Position numbers and translations under genes: made by a program. From JBGTHB01 sp041746415 (GTDB lineage: Bacteria; Pseudomonadota; Gammaproteobacteria; Coxiellales; Coxiellaceae): a DNA stretch of 16,962 bases. The DNA is taken from NCBI GenBank assembly GCA_041746415.1, contig JBGTHB010000176.1, positions 1 through 16,962 of the forward strand, given 5' to 3'. The notes beneath the pieces were generated by a model, which was given only the letters and a program-made list of their open reading frames with translations, searched no databases and had not been told where the DNA came from. The number at the start of each line of letters is the position of its first letter. Within the stretch, counting starts at the first letter, position 1. Below are positions 6,953-14,366 of this stretch, in pieces.

Positions 6953-8434
6953 CTATGTGGATAAGTAACGCGCTTCAACATGCGCCAGAAAATAGTCGGA
7001 TTTTAAGGTGCTGCCAGTTGCGCTGTGCATCAACTCATCGAAGCTCAGACTCGAAGCGTGTGCTTGAAAGTGTGGTATCAGCCAGTCGTACAGCGACGTA
7101 AAATTGCCATGGGCTAAGTCAGTCATGAGTTTTGGCTGTGCTTGCTTGGCTTTTGCAAAGAGTTGTGCTGCGGTTAAGCTGCCGAGTGTGTACGCCGGAA
7201 AATAGCCAAACAAGCCGGCTGCCCAATGTACATCTTGCATGGGGCCATCTTTAAAGTTGCCGCTGGTGTTTAAATCCAAATACTGCAACATTTTTTCATT
7301 CCATAAAGCGGGGATATCTTGGCATTCTATTTCCCCATCAATTAATGCTTTTTCGATTTCATAACGGGCAATGACGTGTAAAGGATAGCTGACTTCATCT
7401 GCATCAACACGAATCAATTGTTTTTTGACGTGGGTGTAATGGTGATATAAATTTTGAGCGTCAAAACTTTCTTCATTACCAAAGTGTTGTTTGATTAACA
7501 GCGAGAGAAATTGCATAAACTGTGGTGAACGACACGCTTGCATTTCAATAAGCAGCGATTGGCTTTCGTGCATCGTCATTGAATGAATGCGACCTACAGG
7601 TTGACGTTGCCATTGCTGCGGAAGATTTTGTTCGTAACGCGCGTGTCCTGTTTCATGACAGGTGCCCATGGCGCTGGTAATAAATTCGTGTTCATTGTAA
7701 CGCGTGGTTAAGCGCACATCTTGTGGGACACCGCCACAAAATGGATGATGACTGACATCAAGCCGACCGTGATTAAAATCAAAACCTATCGCCTGCATTA
7801 AAGCTAAACCCAGCTCGCGCTGCTGCGCTATTGCAAAAGGACCGGTGAGTGGAATCAAAGCAGGCTGCTTCGCTATGATTTTTTCAATGTAAGTGGGCAA
7901 TACTTTTTTTAATTTATCAAAGATGGGATTGATAAATTTGGCTGTGATGCCCGGTGAGAATTCATCAATCAACACATCATAGGGTGAAAGGTTAAAAAAC
8001 TGGCCGCGTAATTTAGCTGATTCGCGGGTGTACTTCAGTGTTTTTTCTAGATAAGGCAGAAAGGTTTGCCAATCATTTTGCGCACGCAATGTGCGCCATA
8101 TGTGTTCTGAAGCTGAGCGCGCTTGCGACAGTTTTTCAACTAAATCCGCTGGCAAGCATACAGCGTGCGTATATAAGCGCTGCATCCAGCCTAGGTTTGC
8201 TTGTTGCCAGGGCGTTAATTTACTTTCATCTAATGCGGTTTTGATAAGCTCACCTATTTTTTTGTCGGTTAGCTTTTCGTGCATTAAACGGTCTAAAGTT
8301 GACATGGCGTTTGCGCGGGCGTTGGCGCCACCACTTGGCATCATTACCGCTTCATCCCAATTACCAAGGGCGCTTAAGTGTTCTAGATCAGAAAGTTGTT
8401 GGAAAAAAAGTTCGAGTTGTGAATAAGCTGACAT
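6953..8434 (-). CDS. Metallocarboxypeptidase, family M32 (Taq carboxypeptidase type)
   Basis: A cytosolic zinc carboxypeptidase removing residues from peptide C-termini; at 493 residues it is of typical M32 length (about 500). The zinc site is HETGH at 260-264, with Glu261 catalytic and Glu290 (in MHESQS) the likely third ligand. The family's other signatures are all present: DVRLT at 239-243, IRVDAD at 341-346 and GYFPAYTLGS at 410-419. No signal peptide is seen. The ATG has GAGGA six bases upstream. It is the first gene of the dense run ending with pfkA, and a perfect TATAAT lies in the 76 bases before it, so it probably carries that run's main promoter. A role in peptide turnover or nitrogen supply is family knowledge; nothing in the context narrows it. 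Confidence 0.95.
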   Translation of the reverse strand: MSAYSQLELFFQQLSDLEHLSALGNWDEAVMMPSGGANARANAMSTLDRLMHEKLTDKKIGELIKTALDESKLTPWQQANLGWMQRLYTHAVCLPADLVEKLSQARSASEHIWRTLRAQNDWQTFLPYLEKTLKYTRESAKLRGQFFNLSPYDVLIDEFSPGITAKFINPIFDKLKKVLPTYIEKIIAKQPALIPLTGPFAIAQQRELGLALMQAIGFDFNHGRLDVSHHPFCGGVPQDVRLTTRYNEHEFITSAMGTCHETGHARYEQNLPQQWQRQPVGRIHSMTMHESQSLLIEMQACRSPQFMQFLSLLIKQHFGNEESFDAQNLYHHYTHVKKQLIRVDADEVSYPLHVIARYEIEKALIDGEIECQDIPALWNEKMLQYLDLNTSGNFKDGPMQDVHWAAGLFGYFPAYTLGSLTAAQLFAKAKQAQPKLMTDLAHGNFTSLYDWLIPHFQAHASSLSFDELMHSATGSTLKSDYFLAHVEARYLST

Positions 8435-8486
8435 GCAGTATCCTCATAGGCTTTAAAAAATACAGAGTGTCGCAGAAATAGGCGGA

Positions 8487-8492
8487 TTATAA
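8487..8492 (-). promoter_or_regulatory. Probable -10 box for the M32-sohB-czcD-hpt-ubiG-mupP-pfkA run
   Basis: The minus strand reads a perfect TATAAT here, about 50 bases before the carboxypeptidase ATG. The region 16-17 bases upstream is only CTAAAA/TAAAAA, a poor -35, so activity may need an activator. It lies inside an imperfect inverted repeat, GGCGG...CCGCC (8481-8519), which spans the end of potD and could be an operator or a weak terminator. Confidence 0.5.
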
Positions 8493-8510
8493 AAGATACT
8501 AAGCCGTTTT

Positions 8511-9563
8511 TTAGCCGCCGAGCTTTAACAGCTGCCAATACTTCTCATAGATTTTGAGTGCGGGTCCTACATCGGATTCAACTTCGGCGCGCTTAAGTAA
8601 TTGTTTGCTGGGGTTTAATACTTTATTTTCCTGCCATGAGTGCGGCATCATTTTCACCGCTGCCAAGTTAGGAGAAGTGTAGCCAGTGTAAATGGCAATT
8701 TCTTTGGCGATTTTGGGTTCCATAATAAAGTTAAGGAATTTCATGGCGTTGTTAAAATGCGGCGCGTTAATTGGCACAGCACCACAATCAATCCATAGCG
8801 GAAAATGGCCTTGCGGATAAATAAACACAATGTTGGGATTTTCTTCTTGTGCTAAGTGCACGTCGCCGTTGTAACCAATGCCGATGGTGGCGTCTTCATC
8901 AATGTAAATATTAATTTCAGCATCGGAGTTGAATAATTTTATGTTTGGTAGCAGTTGGCGTAATTTTTCATACGCTTGTTTAATGTGTTCTGGATTACGA
9001 TCATTAAAGGAATAACCTAAATCAAATAATGCCAACCCAAACACTTCACGCATATCATCTAACATCAACAATTGATTTTTGTATTTTGGATTCCAAAAAT
9101 CGGACCAACGATTAAACTCTTTTGGATTATGGTAACGCTTATTGACAACAATGCCGGTGGTGCCCCACGTGTAGGGCATACTGTACTCATTGTGCGGATC
9201 AAAACTGCGATTCATTAATAAGGGATTGATGTATTTTGCATTGGGTAATTGGGATGGATCAAGAGGGCGTAACATATGTTCGTCCACCATGCGTTTAACG
9301 TAATGCGCACTGGGGAAAACCACATCGAAGCCGAGGTTGGGATCGGCTTTGAGTTTGGCATAAAGCGTTTCGTCACTGTCGTAAGTAAGATAATTAACGT
9401 GAATGCCGGTTTGTTGCTCGAATTGTTTGAGCACTATATCAGGCATATATTCAGACCAATTGTAAACGTTTAAAACATTTTGATTTGCTAACACCGATCC
9501 GGTAATAAGCCACGCTAGTAAAAAAAGCAGTGCAATAAGAATTTTTTTAGTGCTCATTACCAT
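8511..9563 (-). CDS. potD: Periplasmic spermidine/putrescine-binding protein PotD
   Basis: Substrate-binding component of the polyamine ABC importer. The mature protein captures spermidine or putrescine in the periplasm and delivers it to PotBC. The start is taken at ATG 9563, with GAGG five bases upstream, giving 350 residues (E. coli PotD 348). ATG 9557 two codons later is an alternative, forming TAATG with the potC stop. A classic Sec signal follows: basic KK, a hydrophobic core LIALLFLLAWLITG and a probable cleavage after VLA at about residue 27. There is no lipobox. The mature N-terminus LNVYNWSEYMPD is diagnostic of PotD/PotF. Whether it prefers spermidine or putrescine cannot be read by eye. 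It is the last gene of potABCD, and the stop sits at the edge of a GGCGG inverted repeat. Confidence 0.95.
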   Translation of the reverse strand: MVMSTKKILIALLFLLAWLITGSVLANQNVLNVYNWSEYMPDIVLKQFEQQTGIHVNYLTYDSDETLYAKLKADPNLGFDVVFPSAHYVKRMVDEHMLRPLDPSQLPNAKYINPLLMNRSFDPHNEYSMPYTWGTTGIVVNKRYHNPKEFNRWSDFWNPKYKNQLLMLDDMREVFGLALFDLGYSFNDRNPEHIKQAYEKLRQLLPNIKLFNSDAEINIYIDEDATIGIGYNGDVHLAQEENPNIVFIYPQGHFPLWIDCGAVPINAPHFNNAMKFLNFIMEPKIAKEIAIYTGYTSPNLAAVKMMPHSWQENKVLNPSKQLLKRAEVESDVGPALKIYEKYWQLLKLGG

Positions 9564-10324
9564 TTTTTCCTCAACGCAAGTTGGGATAACACCACGACAA
9601 TAAACGTAAATGCCACCAGTAACGTGCACAGCGCATTAATTTCCGGACTCACACCCAGGCGCACCATCGAAAATATTTTTAACGGCAAAATTTGAAAAGT
9701 AGGCCCGGTCACAAAGTAACTGATGATGACGTCATCCAAAGATAAGGTAAAACTCAATAACCAACCGGCCACTAAACCGGGCAATAACAGTGGCGTCATA
9801 ATGCGAAAAAAAATCTGACGCTCGGTTGCGCCGAGGTCACGTGCCGCTTCAACTAAATTGGGGTTGGTGCCGCTTAAGCGACCATTTAGCGTGACAAAAA
9901 CAAAAGGTAAACAAAAAGTGATATGAGCAATTAACAAGCTCCAAAAACCCAAAGGGATAGAGGTCAATCTAAACAACAATAAAAATGCAATGGCCAACAC
10001 GATATCGGGGATGATCACTAGGATAAACAAAATACCATACAAAAACTTTTTGCCAGAAAAGCGATAACGATAAAAACTGACTGCGGTAATCATGCCTAAC
10101 ACGCTGGCAAGGGTGGCGGCTAAGGTGCCAACAAGCAAAGAATGCAAGGTGACGGTTAACATGTCGCCGTCGTGAAATAAAACGTGATACCACTTAAAAC
10201 TAAAACCTTGCCACAACAGTGAGCGATGGGCAACGTTAAACGAAAAACACACCACAATAGCAATGGGAATATAAAGAAATGCGTAAATGAAGCTGGTATA
10301 AGCCACTTTGAAAACTTTGCTCAC
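9557..10324 (-). CDS. potC: Polyamine ABC transporter permease PotC
   Basis: Second membrane subunit of the polyamine importer (255 residues; E. coli PotC 264), with about six hydrophobic spans. The cytoplasmic EAA loop that docks on the ATPase is visible as LVEAARDLGATERQIFFRIMTPLLLPG, near residue 160. The start codon is GTG at 10324, overlapping the potB stop as GTGA. A strong GAGGAG sits eight bases upstream, which makes the GTG choice secure. The 3' end overlaps potD by seven bases. PotB and PotC form the heterodimeric channel, and tight overlaps suggest stoichiometric translation of the four subunits. Confidence 0.95.
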   Translation of the reverse strand: MSKVFKVAYTSFIYAFLYIPIAIVVCFSFNVAHRSLLWQGFSFKWYHVLFHDGDMLTVTLHSLLVGTLAATLASVLGMITAVSFYRYRFSGKKFLYGILFILVIIPDIVLAIAFLLLFRLTSIPLGFWSLLIAHITFCLPFVFVTLNGRLSGTNPNLVEAARDLGATERQIFFRIMTPLLLPGLVAGWLLSFTLSLDDVIISYFVTGPTFQILPLKIFSMVRLGVSPEINALCTLLVAFTFIVVVLSQLALRKKW

Positions 10325-11175
10325 GACAAAATCTCCTCATTGCTGCCGCGGCTTTTGCGTTGATAAAACCAAATTAATGCCAGCATCAGTAATGTTAATG
10401 TGACGCTGGTGGCGCTACCGGCTGGCCAATCGTGAACAATTAAGAATTGATTTTCAATTAAGTTGCCCACCAGTAGTGTTTTAGCGTTACCTAACAACAT
10501 CGGAATGTAAAATAATGTCATGGCTGGCAATAACACCAATAGCATGCCGGCGATAATGCCGGGCATGGTGAGCGGAATAATTATTTTGCTAAATAATTGA
10601 AAACGGTTTGCGCCTAAATCGCGCGCGGCTTCCAGTAAACGCCCGTCAAGTTTTTCAATATTGGCATAAAGAGGTAGCACCATAAACGGCAGTAAATTAT
10701 AAACATTACCTACGATAACAGCGCCGGTGGTGTAAATCATGGCTAAGGGCAGATGAATAAGACCTAGCTTTATTAATAACGAATTAATGAGTCCTTTCGT
10801 TTTGAGTAAAGTTAAAATGGCATAAGTACGGATAAGCGAGCTGGTCCAAAATGGAATGATCAATAAAATCAGCAATAAATTTTTTTTACGTTCTTCCATT
10901 TGCGCAATGATAAAAGCAATGGGATAACCGAGTGCTAAACATAATAAGGCACAAAAGCCTGCTAGCCACAGTGAATGCCAAAATATTTTAAAATAAACCG
11001 CACTGAAGAGTTGGGTATAGTTGCGCCAATCGAACTGCAATAATATTAAATGGTTATCATCGTTGCCAAGAAAACTGACGATTAACATCAATGCCAGCGG
11101 TGCTAGCGCAAACAGCACTAACCAACAGCCGATAGTTAATAATGAAAATTGCTTGAATAATTTAGGCTGTCTCAT
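10321..11175 (-). CDS. potB: Polyamine ABC transporter permease PotB
   Basis: First membrane subunit of the polyamine importer, 284 residues, like E. coli PotB (275-285). The N-terminal span (about 12-35) is followed by a periplasmic stretch with the family's FDWRNYTQLF, then further hydrophobic spans. The EAA coupling loop is LLEAARDLGANRFQLFSKIIIPLTMPG. The gene overlaps potA by 14 bases and its TGA overlaps the GTG of potC. No separate promoter is apparent. The pairing with PotC and PotA in one unit supports a complete transporter, not a scattered remnant. Confidence 0.95.
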   Translation of the reverse strand: MRQPKLFKQFSLLTIGCWLVLFALAPLALMLIVSFLGNDDNHLILLQFDWRNYTQLFSAVYFKIFWHSLWLAGFCALLCLALGYPIAFIIAQMEERKKNLLLILLIIPFWTSSLIRTYAILTLLKTKGLINSLLIKLGLIHLPLAMIYTTGAVIVGNVYNLLPFMVLPLYANIEKLDGRLLEAARDLGANRFQLFSKIIIPLTMPGIIAGMLLVLLPAMTLFYIPMLLGNAKTLLVGNLIENQFLIVHDWPAGSATSVTLTLLMLALIWFYQRKSRGSNEEILS

Positions 11176-12274
11176 CAGGCAGTATCACCTCCCAACCTAC
11201 TTTCCAATCGAGGTAGACTTGTTCGCCAATTTTGTAATCCAGCTTATCATCGTCCTCGTTGAAAAATTCCGTGGCGTAAAGACGCTGACCATCATCAAGC
11301 GTTACTACTAAATCAACTGTACTGCCTTTATAAATCACTTCATTTACTTTAGCGCTAAATAAACCGGTGACATTATCCAATTCATTTTTATTCCACGCTT
11401 CAATGTCTTCAGGGCGAATAATGATATTGATGTTGTCGTTGACGCGAAAACCATTTTTGTTTTTTAAAGTGTAGGTTTGGCCATATAAATTTACGTCAAG
11501 CGTTTGCTCGCTCACGGCGGTGACGGTGGCTTTTAAAATATTCGCCTCACCAATAAAACGCGTCACGAATAAATTCTTGGGTTCTTCGTACACATCGCGC
11601 GGCGTACCCACTTGTTCAATTTTACCGGCGTTCATTACCACGATACGATCGGACATGGTTAAGGCTTCTTCTTGATCGTGTGTCACTAAAATAAAAGTGA
11701 TGCCCAGGCGTCGTTGTAATGCTTTAAGTTCGATGCGCATATCTTTGCGCAGCACGTAATCGAGTGCGCTTAAAGGCTCATCGAGCAATAACACAATGGG
11801 TTCATTGATTAACGCGCGGGCGATGGCAATGCGTTGTTGTTGTCCGCCGCTTAATTGTGAAGGCATACGGTCACGCAGTTCTTGTAAGCGGACCCGTTTT
11901 AGGGCTTCTGCAACACGGGTGGCGATTTCGTCTTTGGCAATGCCTTTGCATTGTAAGCCGAATGCCACATTTTCAAAAATGGTCATATGCGGAAACAGCG
12001 CGTAACTTTGAAATACCATATTGATATGGCGCTGCTCGGGTTCTTGATGGGTGATGTCTTGGCTATTAAGCAGTATGCGGCCAGTGTCGGGTGTTTCAAA
12101 ACCAGAAATCACGCGCAACAAAGTGGTTTTGCCGCACCCCGAAGGACCGAGTAGCGTTAAAAATTCACCATTGGCGATGTCAAGATCGAATGGTTGCAGT
12201 GCTTGTTGATCGGCAAATGATTTAGCGATGCCCTGGAGGGACAACACCGGTGGTGACAGAGTTGTGTTTGACAT
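11162..12274 (-). CDS. potA: Polyamine ABC transporter ATPase PotA
   Basis: Cytosolic ATPase energising polyamine uptake by PotBCD. At 370 residues it matches E. coli PotA (378). Walker A GPSGCGKTT is at 43-51, Q-loop Gln89 in VFQSYALFPHMT, signature LSGGQQQR at 141-148, Walker B VLLLDEP at 161-167 and switch His199 in VTHDQEE. A C-terminal TOBE-type region from about 240 is the regulatory domain of this family. The start is taken at 12274 (MSNTTLS): GAGGG sits eight bases upstream and a good promoter ends about 30 bases before it. The frame stays open to 12319, but that longer start would lie at or above the promoter. It is the first gene of potABCD. Confidence 0.95.
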   Translation of the reverse strand: MSNTTLSPPVLSLQGIAKSFADQQALQPFDLDIANGEFLTLLGPSGCGKTTLLRVISGFETPDTGRILLNSQDITHQEPEQRHINMVFQSYALFPHMTIFENVAFGLQCKGIAKDEIATRVAEALKRVRLQELRDRMPSQLSGGQQQRIAIARALINEPIVLLLDEPLSALDYVLRKDMRIELKALQRRLGITFILVTHDQEEALTMSDRIVVMNAGKIEQVGTPRDVYEEPKNLFVTRFIGEANILKATVTAVSEQTLDVNLYGQTYTLKNKNGFRVNDNINIIIRPEDIEAWNKNELDNVTGLFSAKVNEVIYKGSTVDLVVTLDDGQRLYATEFFNEDDDKLDYKIGEQVYLDWKVGWEVILPDETA

Positions 12275-12310
12275 GCATACATCCCTCGATGAGCCATTGA
12301 ACTTGCGGCG

Positions 12311-12339
12311 ATTATGCAATGTCTTGCCAAACCTGTCTA
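12311..12339 (-). promoter_or_regulatory. Promoter of potABCD
   Basis: On the minus strand -35 TAGACA (12339-12334, 5 of 6 matches to TTGACA) and -10 CATAAT (12316-12311, 5 of 6) are separated by exactly 17 bases. Transcription should start near 12304, leaving about a 30-base leader with the GAGGG ribosome site. The spacer contains the -35 box of the divergent cysZ promoter. Confidence 0.65.
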
Positions 12340-12353
12340 GTAGATGCTATTAC
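12324..12353 (+). promoter_or_regulatory. Extended -10 promoter of cysZ, predicting a leaderless mRNA
   Basis: -35 TTGCCA (12324-12329, 5 of 6), 18-base spacer, -10 TATTAC (12348-12353) preceded by TG at the extended -10 position. The -10 box ends six bases before the cysZ ATG, so the expected start of transcription is about the A of the start codon. No Shine-Dalgarno is present, which agrees with a leaderless message. Confidence 0.6.
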
Positions 12354-12359
12354 TTTCGC

Positions 12360-13061
12360 ATGAATGGTTTTACTTATTTGCTCAAAGGTTTTCGATTGAT
12401 CACCCAAAAAGGTGTGCGCGCTTATGTCATTGTGCCCCTTATCATTAATATTTTAGTATTTGTGTTGCTGCTGATGTGGGGCTCACACCAGTTTGGTGAT
12501 TTGCTCAATTGGATTGACAGCAAACTCCCGAGTTGGCTGCAGTGGTTAAATTGGTTGTTGTGGTTATTGTTTGTGACAGCGGCGATGGTGCTGGTGACGT
12601 ATACGTTTACCTTGATTGCTAATTTAATTGGTGCGCCGTTTAATGGTTTTTTGTCAGCTAAACTGCAAAAGCTGATGACTAATAAGGAGCCTGAAGACGG
12701 TTTGCGTATCCTTACTGTGGTGCCAGCTGCGCTTAAACGGCAGCTGCAATATATTTTGTATTACTTGGGTTGGGCTGTATTGACGTTGATTTTGTTTTTC
12801 ATCCCTGTCGTCAATCTTATTGCTACACCGATTTGGTTTTTATTTAATGCCTGGATGATGAGCATGCAGTATTTGGATTTTGTCATGGACAACAACGGCA
12901 ATAATTTTAAAGCCATGCGAGCGTGGATGATAAAAGAGCGTTGGACAACGCTCAGTTTTGGTGTCGCGGTAATGGTGGCAACGTTGATCCCAATTGTGAA
13001 TTTTTTGGTGATGCCAGCTGCTGTGATGGGGGCGACGTTGATGTATTTGGATAAGCGCTAG
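12360..13061 (+). CDS. cysZ: CysZ-type sulfate transporter (EI24/CysZ family membrane protein)
   Basis: A 233-residue inner-membrane protein similar to E. coli CysZ (253) throughout. CysZ is a high-affinity, sulfite-inhibited sulfate channel supplying cysteine synthesis. Shared stretches visible by eye are the N-terminal LLKGFRLITQKGVRAYVIVP, the central IGAPFNG (90-96), WFLFNAWM..MQYLD near 159-173, and the C-terminal PIVNFLVMPAAVMGAT. Hydrophobic segments lie at about 22-42, 63-90, 132-165 and 198-228. The start is ATG 12360, where homology begins; the frame is open back to 12228 but that part runs antisense through potA. No sulfate assimilation genes are nearby. lhgO follows after 42 bases with its own promoter-like box. 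Confidence 0.92.
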   Translation: MNGFTYLLKGFRLITQKGVRAYVIVPLIINILVFVLLLMWGSHQFGDLLNWIDSKLPSWLQWLNWLLWLLFVTAAMVLVTYTFTLIANLIGAPFNGFLSAKLQKLMTNKEPEDGLRILTVVPAALKRQLQYILYYLGWAVLTLILFFIPVVNLIATPIWFLFNAWMMSMQYLDFVMDNNGNNFKAMRAWMIKERWTTLSFGVAVMVATLIPIVNFLVMPAAVMGATLMYLDKR

Positions 13062-13068
13062 GTTACTC

Positions 13069-13097
13069 TTGCTCGCGGCCAAGCTGCTCGCTACACT
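13069..13097 (+). promoter_or_regulatory. Candidate promoter of lhgO with -10 box six bases before the ATG
   Basis: TTGCTC, a 17-base spacer and TACACT precede the lhgO ATG, with six bases between TACACT and ATG and no Shine-Dalgarno. The -35 matches only in TTG. The octamer GCTACACT at the same distance recurs before the small membrane protein at 15847, which is why I list it. Confidence 0.45.
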
Positions 13098-13103
13098 CCC
13101 TGG

Positions 13104-14321
13104 ATGCAAACAGATTTTCTTATTGTTGGTTGTGGTATTTTGGGCTTAACGCTTGCTTCGCGTCTTCAACAAACCTATCCGTATGCCAAAATTACGATTA
13201 TAGAAAAAGAAGCTTCTTATGGTCTGCACGCTTCAGGCTCTAACAGCGGCGTGTTGCACGCCGGAATTTATTACGCTAAAGATTCATTAAAAGCGCAGTT
13301 TTGTTTGAAGGGAAATTATTTGATGCGTGCCTATTGTCGTGCGCGCAATTTACCTTTGGCAGAAACTGGCAAAGTCGTGGTGACAAAAAGTGCCGCTGAA
13401 TTAACTATTTTAAAAACATTGTTTGAGCGCTCCCAGGCAAATGGTGCCAGAGTGGAGTTAATAGATGCGCATCAATTAAATGAGATTGAGCCCAATGCGA
13501 AAACGGTGGAGCAGGCGTTGTGGGTACACGATACTGCGGTTATCGACCCAAAAAAAATTATGCAAACGTTGTTTGATGAGTTAAGCCAACACAGTAATGT
13601 TAAGTTTTTATTTAATACTGCTTTTATAAGCTGCCAGGGAAAACAAGCAGTATTAACCTCACGCGGCGTTTTTTCTTATGACTTATTAATTAATGTGGCT
13701 GGTGCTTACGCAGACAAAGTGGCACAACAATTTGGTTTGGCTAAGCAGTACCGTTCTTTACCGGTGAAAGGATTTTATCGTAAGTTAACTAAAGCAGCCG
13801 ACTGCGAAATTCGCGGTAACATTTATCCTGTGCCTGATATACGTAATCCTTTTTTGGGGGTGCACTTTACGCGCAATATCCATGGTGAGATTTATGCAGG
13901 ACCAACAGCTGTACCTTGCTGGGGGCGAGAAAATTACCACGGACTTCAAAACATTGACAAAGAAATTTTCTCTATTTTAAAGGGTAACGCCAAGTTATTT
14001 TTTAGTAATGCTAAATTTCGCAGTATTGTTTATTCTGAGCCACGTAAATACTGGCGACATTTTTTTTATCAGGATGCTAAAAAGATTGTTAAAACACTTG
14101 AGCCTCAGTGGTTAGAAAAAACGAATAAGGTTGGCATTCGTCCTCAGCTTTATGATGTCCGCACCGCTGAATTGGTGATGGATTTTAAGCTTGAGAAAGG
14201 AGTGGATTCGCTGCATATGATTAATGCAATTTCACCCGCATTTACCTGCTCTTGGGCATTAGCAGATCACTTGCTAAATGAACACATCGCTTGCCCTGGA
14301 AAATCCATGCCTATTATGTAA
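13104..14321 (+). CDS. lhgO: L-2-hydroxyglutarate dehydrogenase/oxidase LhgO (FAD-dependent)
   Basis: Membrane-associated flavoenzyme oxidising L-2-hydroxyglutarate to 2-oxoglutarate and passing electrons to the quinone pool (E. coli LhgO, formerly YgaF, 422 residues; 405 here). The N-terminal FAD fold is clear: DFLIVGCGILGLTLASRL with the dinucleotide glycines at 9-14, Glu at the end of the second strand (IIEKE), and the family block ASGSNSGVLHAGIYY near 43-57 followed by KAQFC. A second block, GVHFTRNIHGEIYAGPTAV, and a C-terminal SPAFTCSWALADHLL support the DAO-fold L2HG family. No signal peptide or membrane span is seen. It removes a side product of 2-oxoglutarate metabolism; citrate synthase follows after 45 bases, consistent with a TCA-linked role. 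Confidence 0.93.
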   Translation: MQTDFLIVGCGILGLTLASRLQQTYPYAKITIIEKEASYGLHASGSNSGVLHAGIYYAKDSLKAQFCLKGNYLMRAYCRARNLPLAETGKVVVTKSAAELTILKTLFERSQANGARVELIDAHQLNEIEPNAKTVEQALWVHDTAVIDPKKIMQTLFDELSQHSNVKFLFNTAFISCQGKQAVLTSRGVFSYDLLINVAGAYADKVAQQFGLAKQYRSLPVKGFYRKLTKAADCEIRGNIYPVPDIRNPFLGVHFTRNIHGEIYAGPTAVPCWGRENYHGLQNIDKEIFSILKGNAKLFFSNAKFRSIVYSEPRKYWRHFFYQDAKKIVKTLEPQWLEKTNKVGIRPQLYDVRTAELVMDFKLEKGVDSLHMINAISPAFTCSWALADHLLNEHIACPGKSMPIM

Positions 14322-14366
14322 GAATCGCCACTCTATTTGAATTCAACTTTTTGGAGAAAGAAGCTC

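Noticed and set aside
9564..9629. Longer potD start at 9629
   Set aside because: It would overlap potC by 73 bases and put 22 non-signal residues before a clear Sec signal peptide.
1880..12280. CATGCATAC shared between the gap near 1880 and the potA start
   Set aside because: A 9-base near-palindromic word with no positional or functional link; likely chance.
12275..12319. Longer potA start at 12319
   Set aside because: It lies at or upstream of the potA promoter -10 box, while 12274 has a good GAGGG site.
12228..12359. Upstream extension of cysZ to a start at 12228
   Set aside because: It would run antisense through the potA start and the promoters, and CysZ homology begins at 12360.
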